Part shown: positions 48,433 through 61,262 of the stretch, in pieces
Numbering within the stretch: the stretch's first letter is position 1
How the letters are laid out: every line of letters begins with the position of its first letter
Assembly (NCBI GenBank): GCA_024305405.1
Contig: JAKNDB010000087.1
Coordinates: forward strand, 6,698,501 to 6,762,500
DNA from: Dirofilaria immitis
Taxonomy: Eukaryota > Nematoda > Chromadorea > Rhabditida > Onchocercidae
Reading direction: 5' to 3'
Length of the DNA stretch: 64,000 nt
Program-made: the position numbers and the translations under genes
The notes under the pieces: generated by a model
The model's database searches: none
Seen by the model: the letters and a program-made list of their open reading frames with translations, nothing else
Told to the model about the DNA's origin: nothing

Positions 48433-51400
48433 TACTTAGTAATTCCTGTTGCTTTTGTAATCACAATTTTTTTTCTTGATTGTTTATTGTAACAGTTGGA
48501 TTGTGAATTTTCAAAAACAGAAATCAATTGTTGTGATCTATATATATATATACCATGAAAGTCGTTTGGTATTCCTGCAATGCTCTTTTACGGCAAAATC
48601 CTTTAATGCTTTGTTACTATGATACAGTTGATCGACTTTACAATCAGTCAACAACGAAAATCAGTTTTCTGCTTTTTCTTGTCCTGAAACTGAAGGTACA
48701 AATAAGGTTAAAAATGAAACTGAGGATAAAAAAATGAAAGTTGATAACTTCTTTCTCAAAAATTTCTCTACAATATTTTTTACTTTTTGTTACGTTTTTT
48801 TCTGTTAAGTTTATTCATTCTTTTTAAATCAAATTGATCACGAAATAGAAAAAAATATAACCTGTGATTTTTGAATTTCTTTTACATATGCTTTATTGTT
48901 GGAATTTCTGAATCTTGATTTTTCTTTTAAATTGATTCATTAATTATGGCTTTCACGCTAAATATTGCACATTCATTGAAGTTCATTTCGAGAATAATCT
49001 ATTTATATGTTTTTACTGCGAATGAATTATCAAATCGAGCCAAATGTTTGGAATGAATTTGCTTAAACTTTTTTTATGACTGGTTATATTTCAGCGTATT
49101 ACTTCATTTTTCCATTAACATTAGCATGATAAAACTTTATAAAAACAAGTTTGGTAGCACCTCCAATCTTCATTCTAATCCTCGAAATCATTTTCATGGT
49201 TGTTTACATAACAAATTTAAAAATTCGAAATGCCAATTTGCTTTGACTATCTTTAGTATTATTTGGATACTTCGAATACGCATTGAACTATATTTATGCA
49301 ATCATTTCTTTATTCAACTGCATTTAGTGTTCTTTGTTTCGATTTAATTATCTTCGACATATTGTCTATATAAAAGATTTGTTTATAGGAGAGTTGAATA
49401 TAAGACCTATTTTGATTATTTACTATTTGCTGTCTCATTTTTATTCAAGTGTTACTTTAGAGCAAAGCGTTAAAAGGCTATATTGTTTTAAAATTTGACC
49501 ATATTTACTCATTAAATTGCTAACATGGAATTGGAGACTTTCATAACTATATTTTATGCACTTTGCAGGCAAAATTAATTTGGTATATGCAATTAATCGA
49601 GTTAAAAGCTAAGTTTTAATTAGCCGATTAAAGTATTTTAATATTTTCGAAAGAACAAATAGCACGATTAGTTTGGAAGTTTATCATATATCCTATGTTA
49701 AGTGTATATATATGTATGTAAAATAGTTTATGGCATATAGCATAGCAAAGATATTTAGGAGAAGAGAAGTTCACTGAAGCGATGCTATTTACATTAATGC
49801 TGTAAAATAACTCTCCCACTACTAGGCCATTTGCTACACTTTTCATTCCCATTCTTCCATCTTCCCTCATCCAAGTTCTCATTCTTTAATATGGTCCTAG
49901 TCTATCTCCATCATTGCTTTTCGTATTGAATCAATTTTTGAATTTGTCATTTTTAACAACAATATAACAAAGATTTCACTCTTCATAGTTCTTGCTTCTT
50001 TCTTCACTTATTCGATTGTTTCACTTACTTAGATCCAATTTAAATTTTGTATTGCTTGTCCCTAGATTCGTCTGAAAACTTAATATTACAGCTAGTAAAG
50101 AGCTGGAAAAATAAACGCGCGAAAATGAAAAATCTGAATCATCTTTTAGCATCTGTAAATTTGTTCAGTTTTTTCCGAAAATTTTCATATTATGGAAAAT
50201 TAGGTTCCTTATTTTTTATTCTGACTGGTAATTATTTTTCGACAGATTGTCTTCAATCAAAAAATTTAGACCTATTAACATTAAAGCTCCGTGAATCAGA
50301 TTCCTTCTGAGGAATGAAATGAAATAATTGAACAATAACTTTATTTTCTTTCGATTTTATATCATTTTTTTCTTTCATTTTTTAAAATACATCTTTTACT
50401 TATAAAATAAAAGATATATTCAGATCAGAGTGAACTGAAAATTCAGAAACAAGCAAATAAGATTTATCACTACCGCCGATCGAAAAAATAAGATCAAAGA
50501 AAAATAATTTTAGTCTGACAACGAATCCAATTGTCTGGTTAATTTGTTGATACTGCTGTTGATTTATAAATCCAAACATAGTCAATATTTGGAGTTGTAA
50601 AATTCTTGATCCTTCAAATTTTCTGTATCAAATTCCTCAAATAGCTTAATTTATCAAATTTAATTCAAACGAACTTTTTTTAAAGACAATCTTCTTGCAC
50701 CTTTTCTAATAATTCCTTTAAGAACCTTCTTACACCTCTTATAATAGATAATTCCTCTGGAATTAGACAATAACTTGGGATTATTCGAAGTTAAAAACTA
50801 AATTTTGTGACAGTGTTATATTCAAGAACACTTAGATCTGGAGACATATTATCAATTATTTGTCAGATTATCTGGAAAATCTCGAACTTCATTTGCTGCT
50901 TAAAGAATCTACGAGAGGACTAATCGTAGCAAGGCCTTCTCTATGCAGATCCTATAATCCCTTTTGCATCAATTCGGAAACCCTTACTTACACTATGTCA
51001 TCTAAATATTGGAAATCCAATTTTTTCCGCTACGCGGAGCAATTCAAATTCATTTCTCAGTCCACCGTTATATCCATTCGTCGATCCATTCTTAACAGCG
51101 ATTCAATTTCATTTCCTTTAAAAATTATATTTTTTTAATTTTAAAATCTGTTGATACTTTTCAGTGATTTATTTGTTTCTAAGAAAAAATGCCATCCATT
51201 TCTTTCAATTAATGCATTTCCTTGTCATTTCAAAAAACAAATTCTCAACACTCCCGATCAGATGAATTAGATCAACATTGCAAATCTCCCGCAAATGATT
51301 CTTATGATGTCCGATAATACCCTATCATCACGAAACATCCTATCGCTACACGGCACCGTCTATCACCACTATCCAGAATGATGCTATCGTGTCCAAAGAA

Positions 51401-51664
51401 TTGTCCGAACTTTTGGAAAGTTCGGTCACACATTGGGAGTGGGCAATTATTCCATTTGATTGCATTATTATGAGGGATATGCTGTGTGCGATGGGCGGGA
51501 GTGCATTTCTAGTACATATGTGATTCCAAATGTGAGGTTTTGGAAAATACGGCTGTGATTTATAGTTTCAGAAAGAAAGAAAGATCCGTTTTTTTTTTTT
51601 CGGGTAGATAATTTCAGAAAGGAAAAATAGTTTATTTCTATAAGAATAAGATATCCTAATTTTA
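48433..51664. other. spacer before SPSB gene, no gene supported
   Basis: T-rich on the plus strand, with scattered short frames (49126-49347, 50860-51138) lacking splice context or recognisable protein. A TA dinucleotide run lies at about 48538-48551. It probably includes the TOM40-like 3' UTR and the SPSB promoter. Confidence 0.45.
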
Positions 51665-51686
51665 GGACAGAGAAAAATCAATTGTG
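51665..51686 (+). promoter_or_regulatory. SPSB 5' leader after a likely trans-splice acceptor
   Basis: CCTAATTTTAG ends at 51664 and is followed by 22 bases to the first ATG of the SPSB gene, the usual layout of a spliced-leader acceptor in nematodes. Inferred from sequence only. Confidence 0.45.
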
Positions 51687-54600
51687 ATGGGTCATCGTTT
51701 ATCTACTCAAACACAGGGTAATAGTCCGATTTCTGAGGGTAAGTTTGTACTTCGTTTATTTTTTTAATTCTAATTTTACAAATTTTAAAATTCATTCAAT
51801 AAAAAATTGCATAGTTTGGATTAAATAATGTATTCATGTATGAGAAAAAATGCTTATGTAATTCAATTCTACATTGTGTAACAAAATTCAAGGAAAAGAA
51901 TTCAAATTTTATTTCCATGCGATATAATTGATAATTGTAATTCTGTAGCTGCAAACGAGTCGTTTCTGAAAATTATTTCTTGTTTATTCGTTCTCTTGTT
52001 ATGTCATCAATTTTTTCTTCATTACTCTTCGAAACGATTTGTTTAATTTCGTAAAAATGGCCATCAAAAATTTTTCCTGCCACTATTAAAACAGATTTAT
52101 TTATAAATGATTTTTTTAATTTTCAATATCCAAATGAAGAGATTATTGCGAATGTTCCCAATGGTATATATCCCTTAATAAACTTGTTTCAACATAACAG
52201 TGTAAGGCGTCTTTTTAGTTCTTTTTAAAGTCTATATTATTTTATTATTTCTTTTTTTTGTTTTAGTACTTTTAGATTTTGCTTTCTCTTTTCATCATTA
52301 TATTTTTCAAATTTACTATCAGTTTTTGCTTCACGCTACATCTTGGGACTATGTAATATTAACGCTATTTTCCCTTTTATTTCTGAGTAAAAGTTAAGAG
52401 GAAATGTTATAAATTTTTGCAGAAATCGTTTCAGTAATATTTTATATATTTTAATCAGAAAAAGAGTTTTTCGCCAACTTTTTTGAAGCAAATCTGTTAA
52501 AGAGGAATGGAGAGAATTGGAATATTTTGAAAAAATAGGCATGATAGGAAGTGTATGCTGAAATTTGCTTGTAGAATAAATCAATAGGTAATGTTACAAA
52601 TCCCAAGAGTGATAAAACCAATGTTTTTCTTGGATTAAAAAAGATAAATTTATATGCTTATTTTGGTTGGTTTTTTTTCGATTATTCTTATTTGATATTT
52701 ATATCGGCAAATGATTGATTATCTATAGCCACATAAAATTTTGATTTTTGGAAGTAATGCATTTTGTGGTGAGACATCGCAGAGTTTTAATGTAGAAATG
52801 TAGGAATCATAGTATTTTTGGAATTTCATAAAAAAATAGTTGAGAAAGAAATTGTTAATTCGAGACTTTATTTTCAGAATTAATCCAAATGAAACTAAAA
52901 TTCACTGTAAAGGTTTGAGTAAGTATTGAATCACTTTTATTTCCTTAATAGCATGGCTGTTTTAGTTCATGCATCACTCTCCTCTAAAATTTTTTAGTAG
53001 TTTCAATAAAAACCTAAAATTAAATGGAAATGGATTATTTTTAACATAGCTATAGATTATTTCTAAATATTTGTAATCTATCGGGAAATTCTCGTTAAAT
53101 TTAAATAAGCTGCTGTAAGGAAAGAAGAATTTCTCTATGTGAGAAAAAACAATTATCAAATATTCTTTTATTTTATTGCTCTTGCTTGTAGAATATGATC
53201 GGAGTTTTTATCTTCGCTTAAGAGCTGAATTGAAAATATAGCGTTGAAACAGATTTAAAATTTAGAATAGCAAAATGCTAATTTGATAATTACATAGATT
53301 CTTTCTGTTATTATCATTTTTTCCAAAATCAGCTTGAATTTCGCCAGAATTAGGCTAAAATCTTTTGTTTTTTTGAAATTTCTTGCGAGATGATGTAGTT
53401 CTGAATAAAAGTATTTCTATTTTGCTTGTGTCGAAGTTATGTCTTAGCAGAAATAAGAAATACTCAAGCGCTTGCTGGAATCCGAGAAACCCATCTAAAA
53501 TACTGCTGTCTTAACGAATCAAATTACCTTATCATTCAATTGTCTTTTATTCAATCACTTTGCCTTAAAAAAATATCATTTAGATAGCTCCATCAATTTG
53601 ATGCATTTACATACCAAGAAAAGCAAGAATATTATTTGCAGAATAAAAATGAAACTTCGTATCCATTACGAAACACTGCGAATTCTCACTGATTGTAAAA
53701 GACGATCGTCATTTCAAATATTATTTCAAATGCAATTTGATACTGTTGATGATGCACCAAAATACTTCTAGATGTACCTTTTAAAAATGTGGCTAATATA
53801 TTTTTTGCTTTCAAATTACTGAAGATATGCTTGACGTGAGGAGTCAGGAGATTTACTGGTTTGAACAAGTAGCAGAAAAATGTTGAAACTCTACTGAAGC
53901 AAATTGATTTCCATATTCTCTTAGCTTATTTTGTATATAGTATTCATCACTTGTAGTGTTTGCTTTTCATGATTGTACTTTTACTTTTCATTATCTCATC
54001 ATTAGGTATATGTCGATTAATATGCCATGAATTTACATAAAAATTCATATTCGTACATAGATATGTAAACATGTGATTTTAAATTCCTATAACCGTATTC
54101 ATTTTGTTACTTTTGTTATACAGAAATTAAAAGTTTGCAGCCAAAATTTGTAATAAAAAATTATTACAAATTTAACTTTTTCTGTTTTTGAAAAGCTCAA
54201 GAGTATTTATATTGGAATAAACTGAATAAAGTTTGTAGAAGTACTGCAGGAATAGATCAAAATCTTCAAAAAACACGAAACGTCGAAAAATAAATTCATT
54301 TATTTTTAAAGGAATTTTAATTTGATTTTCACTTAGGATTGGATTGTTAGAAAAATTAGAGAAATAACTCAACAAATAAGTTTTGATGTTGATAGATTTT
54401 TTATTAGTATTAAAGAAGTTATTTTATTTGGGTCATACAATTTGTGTTTGGTCCGTTTCTCAAGTTTTTCATATTTCTTTCAGAGATTATATGATTTTTT
54501 CGAATTTCTTTCAGAGATTATATGATTTTTCGAAGTATTTGAATGCTTTAAAAAAATTTCTGGATAAGACATCTTGAAAAGGGATTTTTTTATATGTTTT

Positions 54601-57600
54601 AGAGGATGAATAAGTTTGAAATTAAAAGCAAAATTTCTTTTTTCTTGTCATTTTCGGCATTGTTTCGACATTTTCTTTTTCGAGCAGTGCTACCATTTTT
54701 CTATCTTATTGATATTTAGTGATATTAAAGTTATAAAAACTTATTGATATATTTAGTGATATTAAAGTTATTTAAAAGATATTAAAGTTTATTAGTTTTA
54801 TTGTACATCATTTCAATAATTGAACAAGTTATTATTTTGGACACTTAAATTTGACTAGGAAAATGTGATAATATAGTATTCTTTAAAAACGAAGTGTAGC
54901 AAATTAAAAAATGTGCTGAGGATCAATTTCTGCGACAAGATTTTGAAACTTGAATATTCCATCAATATAAGTGCCTCTCTTCTCTTTTCCTTTATTTTTA
55001 TCGGGAAATTCTGAAATGATTGAATTTAATGTTTTCCAATCTTAATTTTTTGATCTTCGATTTTTAAATCCAGATTATCAATTGTACTTTTTAAAAATTT
55101 TTTCAAAATATATAAATCATTACCCATTCTCTACTATTCCTTTTGCAGCATTTTGCTTCGGTAGTAATTAATAATATGAGTTCATTCTAATATTCACATT
55201 TTTCTTTACACTGAAGAATGAAGTTTTAAATGCTCTCGAAATTAAAGAATAAAGTTTCGAGCAGGGAAACAGCTAAGGTCCGCAAAATCTTTAGATTTTC
55301 AATTTTCTTTCATATTTGAAGACACATGAAGACGTAATCAAAAATGTTATGGTTTCCTGTTTGATGGAATATCTTTCTTCTCCCATGGATGCAGAAGAAA
55401 ACTGTGATTTTTAGGCATTTTTCATTTTTTTCAAATTCAAGAATTTAAATTATTTATTTTAAAAAAATTTGCTTCGCTTTACTAATCTTTAAATGCGAAA
55501 AGGATAAAATCGTTATATGATTGTTTTTGAAATCTTTATTTGCCTTTTTTCAAATTTACTATCACTGATGATTCAGATGGAAAATATGATTTAGTGAAGT
55601 TATGATTTTAGATGTTCTTTATAAAAGACTGGATGTAGAATCAGTAGTTTGCAAGTTTTCAGTTTCAAGAAGTGAATTTCCTAAGGTCTCTGAATAACTC
55701 TCATGATCGTTTCAATTAAAAAAGCAATTTAGAGAATAGTTAATAGCAACAAAATAATAGGATAGGATGATCGTTTTCAAAAACACTGAGGAGAATGTAG
55801 AGAGAATAATAAACGTAGCAGATCCACATCGAGACCTCTTTTCTTTCATACTTCTTCATTTAGAAAATCGTGTCTCTCAATACTTCCGATCGTCATTTTT
55901 CTGTAGTTTGCTACCTATTGCCTAATAGATATCTGATGAAATTTTAATTGGCTAGTCTAAGGATTGAGTTCAAAATCATTTTCGTTCGAATAGTTTTGTT
56001 CTATTTGATCATTTACAAATGTTTATCGGAATGTCTTTCGATTATTGCTCAAATACTACCAATGTCCATATTAAACTTACGAAATTTACTCTACATTTTT
56101 TAATTTAACCGTTTAAATAGAAAATTTTCCATAGAAATGATCGTATGAATCGTCCTAGATTTTATTAGATATCATACTGGATTGCATATATTAGTTTTCG
56201 TAGATTTGCATCAAAACGTATAATAATGTACGTATCCACTGCTATGTTCTTTTTCTTTTCCTTATCATTTCAGTATCGATAACTAACTATTCGACGACCG
56301 CATTTGCCAAAAATTCTTCCTTTCAATTTTCTTCCTACATGTATTATGTGAATGATTCCAATTGCGACTCTTTGAAATATGTCATTTTGATATAACATAT
56401 ATGATGTTATGTCGAACATATATATATATGATGTTACTTCATTTCATTTTGAAAAGATCAGGTTCTGAGAAACGAATTCAAGATTAAACACTAGTTTTTC
56501 TTTTTCATAGCGTTGAATGAAAAGCGCTATATTTTCAGTTTTTTTTTCAAAATTTGTTTTAATTTATTTGGTAATGATAACAGTATTATTTTTGTTGAAT
56601 CCATGAAGTGACCTTAGTCATTGATATTTCAGATAAATTAGAAAGTTTTCTTTCTGTTTTCTGCAATAAGATTATGTTTTCCTGTTCTCTGTTCACAATT
56701 TTCATTCATCGTTCCACCGACAAGTTCCAATCTGTAATCTACCTCAAATGTTTCTTCATCGAATCTTCATTGACTTTTCATTTGCTTCGATATTTGCATT
56801 CCTTTCCAGTCATCGTTTGCATGCTTCGCATATATATTATACAAGATTCATCACAGATGAAAAATATAGCACACATCGATAACTGCTCACAAATCCAAAA
56901 GAAAACAGACTTCAGGTTTCAGTGTCAAAGATCAAGAGAGATGGCAGATTGTCAAAAACACTGCACCATCATTTCGCATTATTACGGTGATATTATACTA
57001 GTTTTCATAGCATAAATATTTATATTAGTTATGGATGGTGGTGAGTAAGGGAAAGGATTATTCAATTACGTAACCATTCTATGATTAATTAGTAATGAGA
57101 TTGGAAAATCAATTGATATTCTCTATATTTATTGATATTGCTACACGGTATCTGTTAGTGCTTATTTCATATAACTTTGTCGTACTTGAATCACTGAGGC
57201 TGTCAGATTTTGTAAATTTCTGTAATGCTAAAGCATAGTAAGCGAACTTTCGTGGTATCTTTTTCGGAAAGCTTCAGTCGTAAAAAAGTTCCTCATCTTT
57301 TCTTTTGGCAGTTGATTACCGGGTCCTAAAATTATTCGTTTTTATGAATTGTTGTAATCTTTTTACGAGATTTATCATTTATCATATCAAATATTATACA
57401 TAAGGTTTTTCCCGTATCTGCTGATTTGAATTCTAATGCTACTGTAAAAGAAGAGTTCTAGCGATACTCGATTTTGGAAAATATATTTATACCTTTGGAA
57501 ATGATTTACCAAAAGATTTTTGACCTTTCACTATATAAAAATCAACATGATTTTAGTTTGAATTATATCAGGTCACACTAAGCAATAAGCTTAAGTACAG

Positions 57601-60600
57601 TAGAGTTTAGTTCGTTTAATAGTTCGATAAGATTTTCCTCAAAAAAATTTTTTTTCCTGTGTCTCAGATGTGCCGTCACTAACTGGATCATCGCATGATG
57701 TTGCCATTGGTGGTAGCAATGCAGTGATGCTATCAGTCATGCAGCAGCCAGCCGTTCGTCATCATGTGGCAACGCGTAGAGTTTTGCGTCATTCACGTGA
57801 AATACAAACTGGATCCAGTGTTACTGAAGAGCGTGTTAACAATACTGCTGCCGAATTTGGTGGAGGTGCTGGCAGCAGTAGCAACAACTTACGTCGACAG
57901 CATCTTTTGCTCGTTCGCATCGTACTTCACGTGAGCAGAGTCTAGCTATTCGAAGTTTAAATAGTGCTTCGAGTTCTACATCACATACAACTTCCATGGT
58001 GATAGAGTTGAACGGCCCACGATCACGCATTCAATCGAATGCTAATCCTGTGGTTTGTTCATTATATTTCATAAAATGTAAATGATAATCTCTGTATATA
58101 ATAATTTTCGGATATTAATTGTGAATCTTGCTTCGTGTATTATTTTTAATTATCCATATTCATATAAATTAATTATATTTTAAATCAATTGAATTTCAAA
58201 TCAAATCTTCCGGTTGCTTTTTTTTCAGGGTACTTGTTATGAAGACATGTTCCGTCCAAGTCGCTTTGATCAAATTGTTAATTCCTCGCCACCACCACGT
58301 AAAGTAATGGAAGCATATGCGTGGAATCCAGATGATCGCTCGTTGAATATTTTTGTTAAGGATGATGATCGATTAACATTCCATAGACACCCAGTTGCTC
58401 AGTCCACCGATTCCATTCGTGCTAAGGTGAATATTATTTCATTTATAACAGTCTTCTATGAGATCACGAAGACGGAAGATCCCGTTGTTTGTTATTTTTA
58501 GGAATTTTTATTTGTCCGTTAAAGCAGTTAAATGTCAATTGGCTTATTTTTCTTTTTTACCTAGTTTCGTTGATTTTTCTTTTTCTGTTAAAGTAGTTGC
58601 GAGTTACTCATATCTCCTGTTTATTGATGATTTGAAGTATGGTTGATTGTGCTTTGTGTGATGTAGTTATTTTGCTCTCTACTTAATTTTTTTGATAGAC
58701 CTTTCCAAATACAATAACCTTTTAATTCTACGAAATTTCGAAGTCGGTTGTCAACTGTCACTGACTAACATTTCAAATTGCAAATAGTTACCAAAAAATC
58801 ACACCAAAAAAATTATATACCAGCACTAGTTACGTCAAATCAAAGCGAAGTGAACATAATGGTTCCTTTCACTCGAAATTTACCTTAAAATATCCTGAAT
58901 AACGAAGAAAAGAGTTATTCTTTTCTATGATCAAAGAGGAATTTCCACTGCAAATGTCTTCCGAAATTTGGGCAGAAATATGTTTATTTAAATCTGAATA
59001 GTCCTAGTTATCAGTTAAATTTTTATTTGATTCTAAGTGTTTTTGATCTAAAGAGTCTTTAAATAAATGATATTTTATAAACTCAATCTTTTTGTTAATG
59101 GTTTATAAGCTTTCATATTAAATTCAAGCAGTAAACTTCGCTAACTTCTTTTTCTTAACATTTTAATGTTTCTATTTTAAGATTGGCTTCTCCAAAGGTT
59201 TCCATGTTTGGCAAATTAAATGGCCTCAGAGACAGCGAGGAACTCATGCTTCAGTTGGTGTAGCAACGAAAGCAGCATCGCTGCATGCCGTTGGTTATAC
59301 TTCACTTATCGGTTCTAATAATGAATCATATGGATGGGATTTAAGTTAGTTTTTTTATCTTTTATCTTCTTGTTCACTGATATAATTTCTTGTTTATATC
59401 TGACGAGAGATAAGAAAGGATGGATACATTGTTGTGACTAATTAATTGTAATTTGTAATGTAAAGTGAATTCAGTTATGCTTACGATGACAACGAAAAGT
59501 TCTCTAAATATCTCCAGTTATAATCTTTTCTATTCTTATAGTCGTTTTCTTGATATATTTTAAGCTTTGTCAATCTTACCTTTTTTGGGAATTAGATTGA
59601 ATGGGAGAAACTATAGTTCAGCATTTATTCTAGTATTATACAAAATGAAAGTTTTCTCATCGGTTATCTAACTTCATTGGCTATAAAAAAATCAGTTATG
59701 GTGATATTGTGCAAAACATTAAAGGAATTTCAAGAATACTCTATTTATTGACTATATTGTTGTAGTTCTTGTTTAAGTCGAAGTTTTCAAGTTTTGAAAC
59801 TAGAGTGATATCACACAAAGGACGTTTTTAGTACGCAATAAATGTTATCATGACTCAAAGAATACAAATGGCTGGACATATCCGAAATGTATAATGCGCG
59901 ATGAGAATCATCTGGCACCTGATGAATTCTACTGTATTCTTGATATGGACGAAGGATACATGGCGTTTGCTTCTGATACCGATTATTACGGTGTAGCATT
60001 TGCGGGTTTGAAGGGTCGGGAATTGTATCCAATTGTTTCTGCTGTTTGGGGTCACTGTGAGATTACGATGAAATATCTCGGAGGGCTTGATCGTTAGTTT
60101 TCTACTGACTTTTCAGCATCTTAATTTTATGAGGAATTGAAAAACTGAAATATTTGATAATTTTAGTTGTGTTATCAGTTATTATACAAGAAATTTTTGT
60201 GGATTTTTTGGCTGGCTAAGATTGAAGCTACAATAGTTTTTATTTCTGAAGAATTTCAGCACTGGCAAAAGTGTTTTTATCTTAACAATCTTTTAAGTTT
60301 CCATTTTTTGCATTAGTGCTTTGTCAGTTTTCTCTCTCATTTTGCGGTTGTCAAAAAACATTTTAGTACTTCGAAACATACAGTCTTTCAAAAACATCTT
60401 ATTAAAATATTAAGTAACTTAGAACTTGAAATATCGTTCCTTAAATGCCATAGAGATGTATTGGCGCTGGAAAATCTGCGAGTATATTTAGCATTATTAC
60501 GGATTTTCATTTTTTATATTTATTTATTCTCGATGATATCATACATAATTTGTTGTAACTTTTTAATAAGATGACAACAGAAATTCGAAGGAGATTAATG

Positions 60601-61262
60601 TAGTTATTGTATTGCCTGAATGGTCATTGAAATTAATTCGAAAATACTAAAAAGCTTTTTTTCTAAACATAAAACGTTCATTCCGCGTAGAAATCGTTGT
60701 AGAAATTTTAATCAGCTTTCAAATTTTAATCGTGTTTTTTAAAGATGTTTATTTCTTTGTAGTTTAGAAAATTGTTCGACAAACATACAACGCTAAACGC
60801 AATCATCATTTTATTCCGGCATTCATCGGATAAAAAAATTTCCATTTTTATTTTTATTTGATAAATATCCCAATAAAATGGTGATTGCTATATAATAATT
60901 TTTATTTCCTTCTTATTGATGGTTTTTGCCTTTATTGCTTTTTAGTTCTTTTAAGATAATCGTTTTAATTTTATCAAACAGGATTATGGGTGCGCATCTG
61001 CGATTACACAAAGTTTCTTTTCTTTTTCTTTAAAAGAAAAAAGAGAAAGCAAGTTTTTAAGCAATTATTTTAACATCAAAAACTTTTACAGAAGTACGTA
61101 ATCTTTTATTTATTTGTTGGTTTGTTTACAGCTGAACCATTGACTCTTTTGGAATTATGCCGTCGATCAATTCGAACATATCTAGGAAAGGAACGTATTT
61201 GTCGAGTACGGGAGTTGAGGTTACCAATCGGCTTGAAAAAATATTTGTTGCATAAATGCTAG
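51687..61262 (+). CDS. SPSB: SPRY domain and SOCS box protein, SPSB1/4 (gustavus) type (6 exons)
   Basis: Substrate receptor of an Elongin-Cullin ubiquitin ligase. Exons 51687-51738, 57668-58052, 58229-58426, 59182-59344, 59832-60092 and 61132-61262; 396 aa after one correction, against about 273 for human SPSB1. The first about 146 residues are a Ser/Thr/Asn/Arg-rich extension. The SPRY domain follows ([63 protein letters not shown]) and the C-terminal SOCS box reads [20 protein letters not shown] to [13 protein letters not shown]. Exon 2 breaks at T4 57905-57908: a fifth T turns a stop at 57945 into [14 protein letters not shown]. Exon 4 uses an AAG acceptor (TATTTTAAG). Intron 1 is 5.9 kb, the largest in the window. 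The choice of ATG 51687 rests on phase agreement and the upstream acceptor; exon 1 is short, so it is less certain than the rest. Confidence 0.93.
54144..54173. repeat. perfect 13-bp palindrome in SPSB intron 1
   Basis: AAATTTGTAATAA and its reverse complement flank a 4-base A loop. Confidence 0.85.
54473..54533. repeat. tandem duplication of a 30-31-base unit in SPSB intron 1
   Basis: Copies at 54473-54503 and 54504-54533 differ only by one T in a run; the shared core is TTTCAGAGATTATATGATTT. Each copy carries an acceptor-like TTTCAG. Confidence 0.85.

Larger units (their letters stand above)
51739..57667. other. SPSB intron 1 (5.9 kb), non-coding content
   Basis: T-rich on the coding strand. 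It holds a tandem 31-base duplication (54473-54533), a looser repeated segment (54704-54771), a perfect palindrome (54144-54173) and a 135-codon frame at 56608-57015 that begins with GTG, not ATG, and has no recognisable domain. I see no other exon. Confidence 0.5.
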
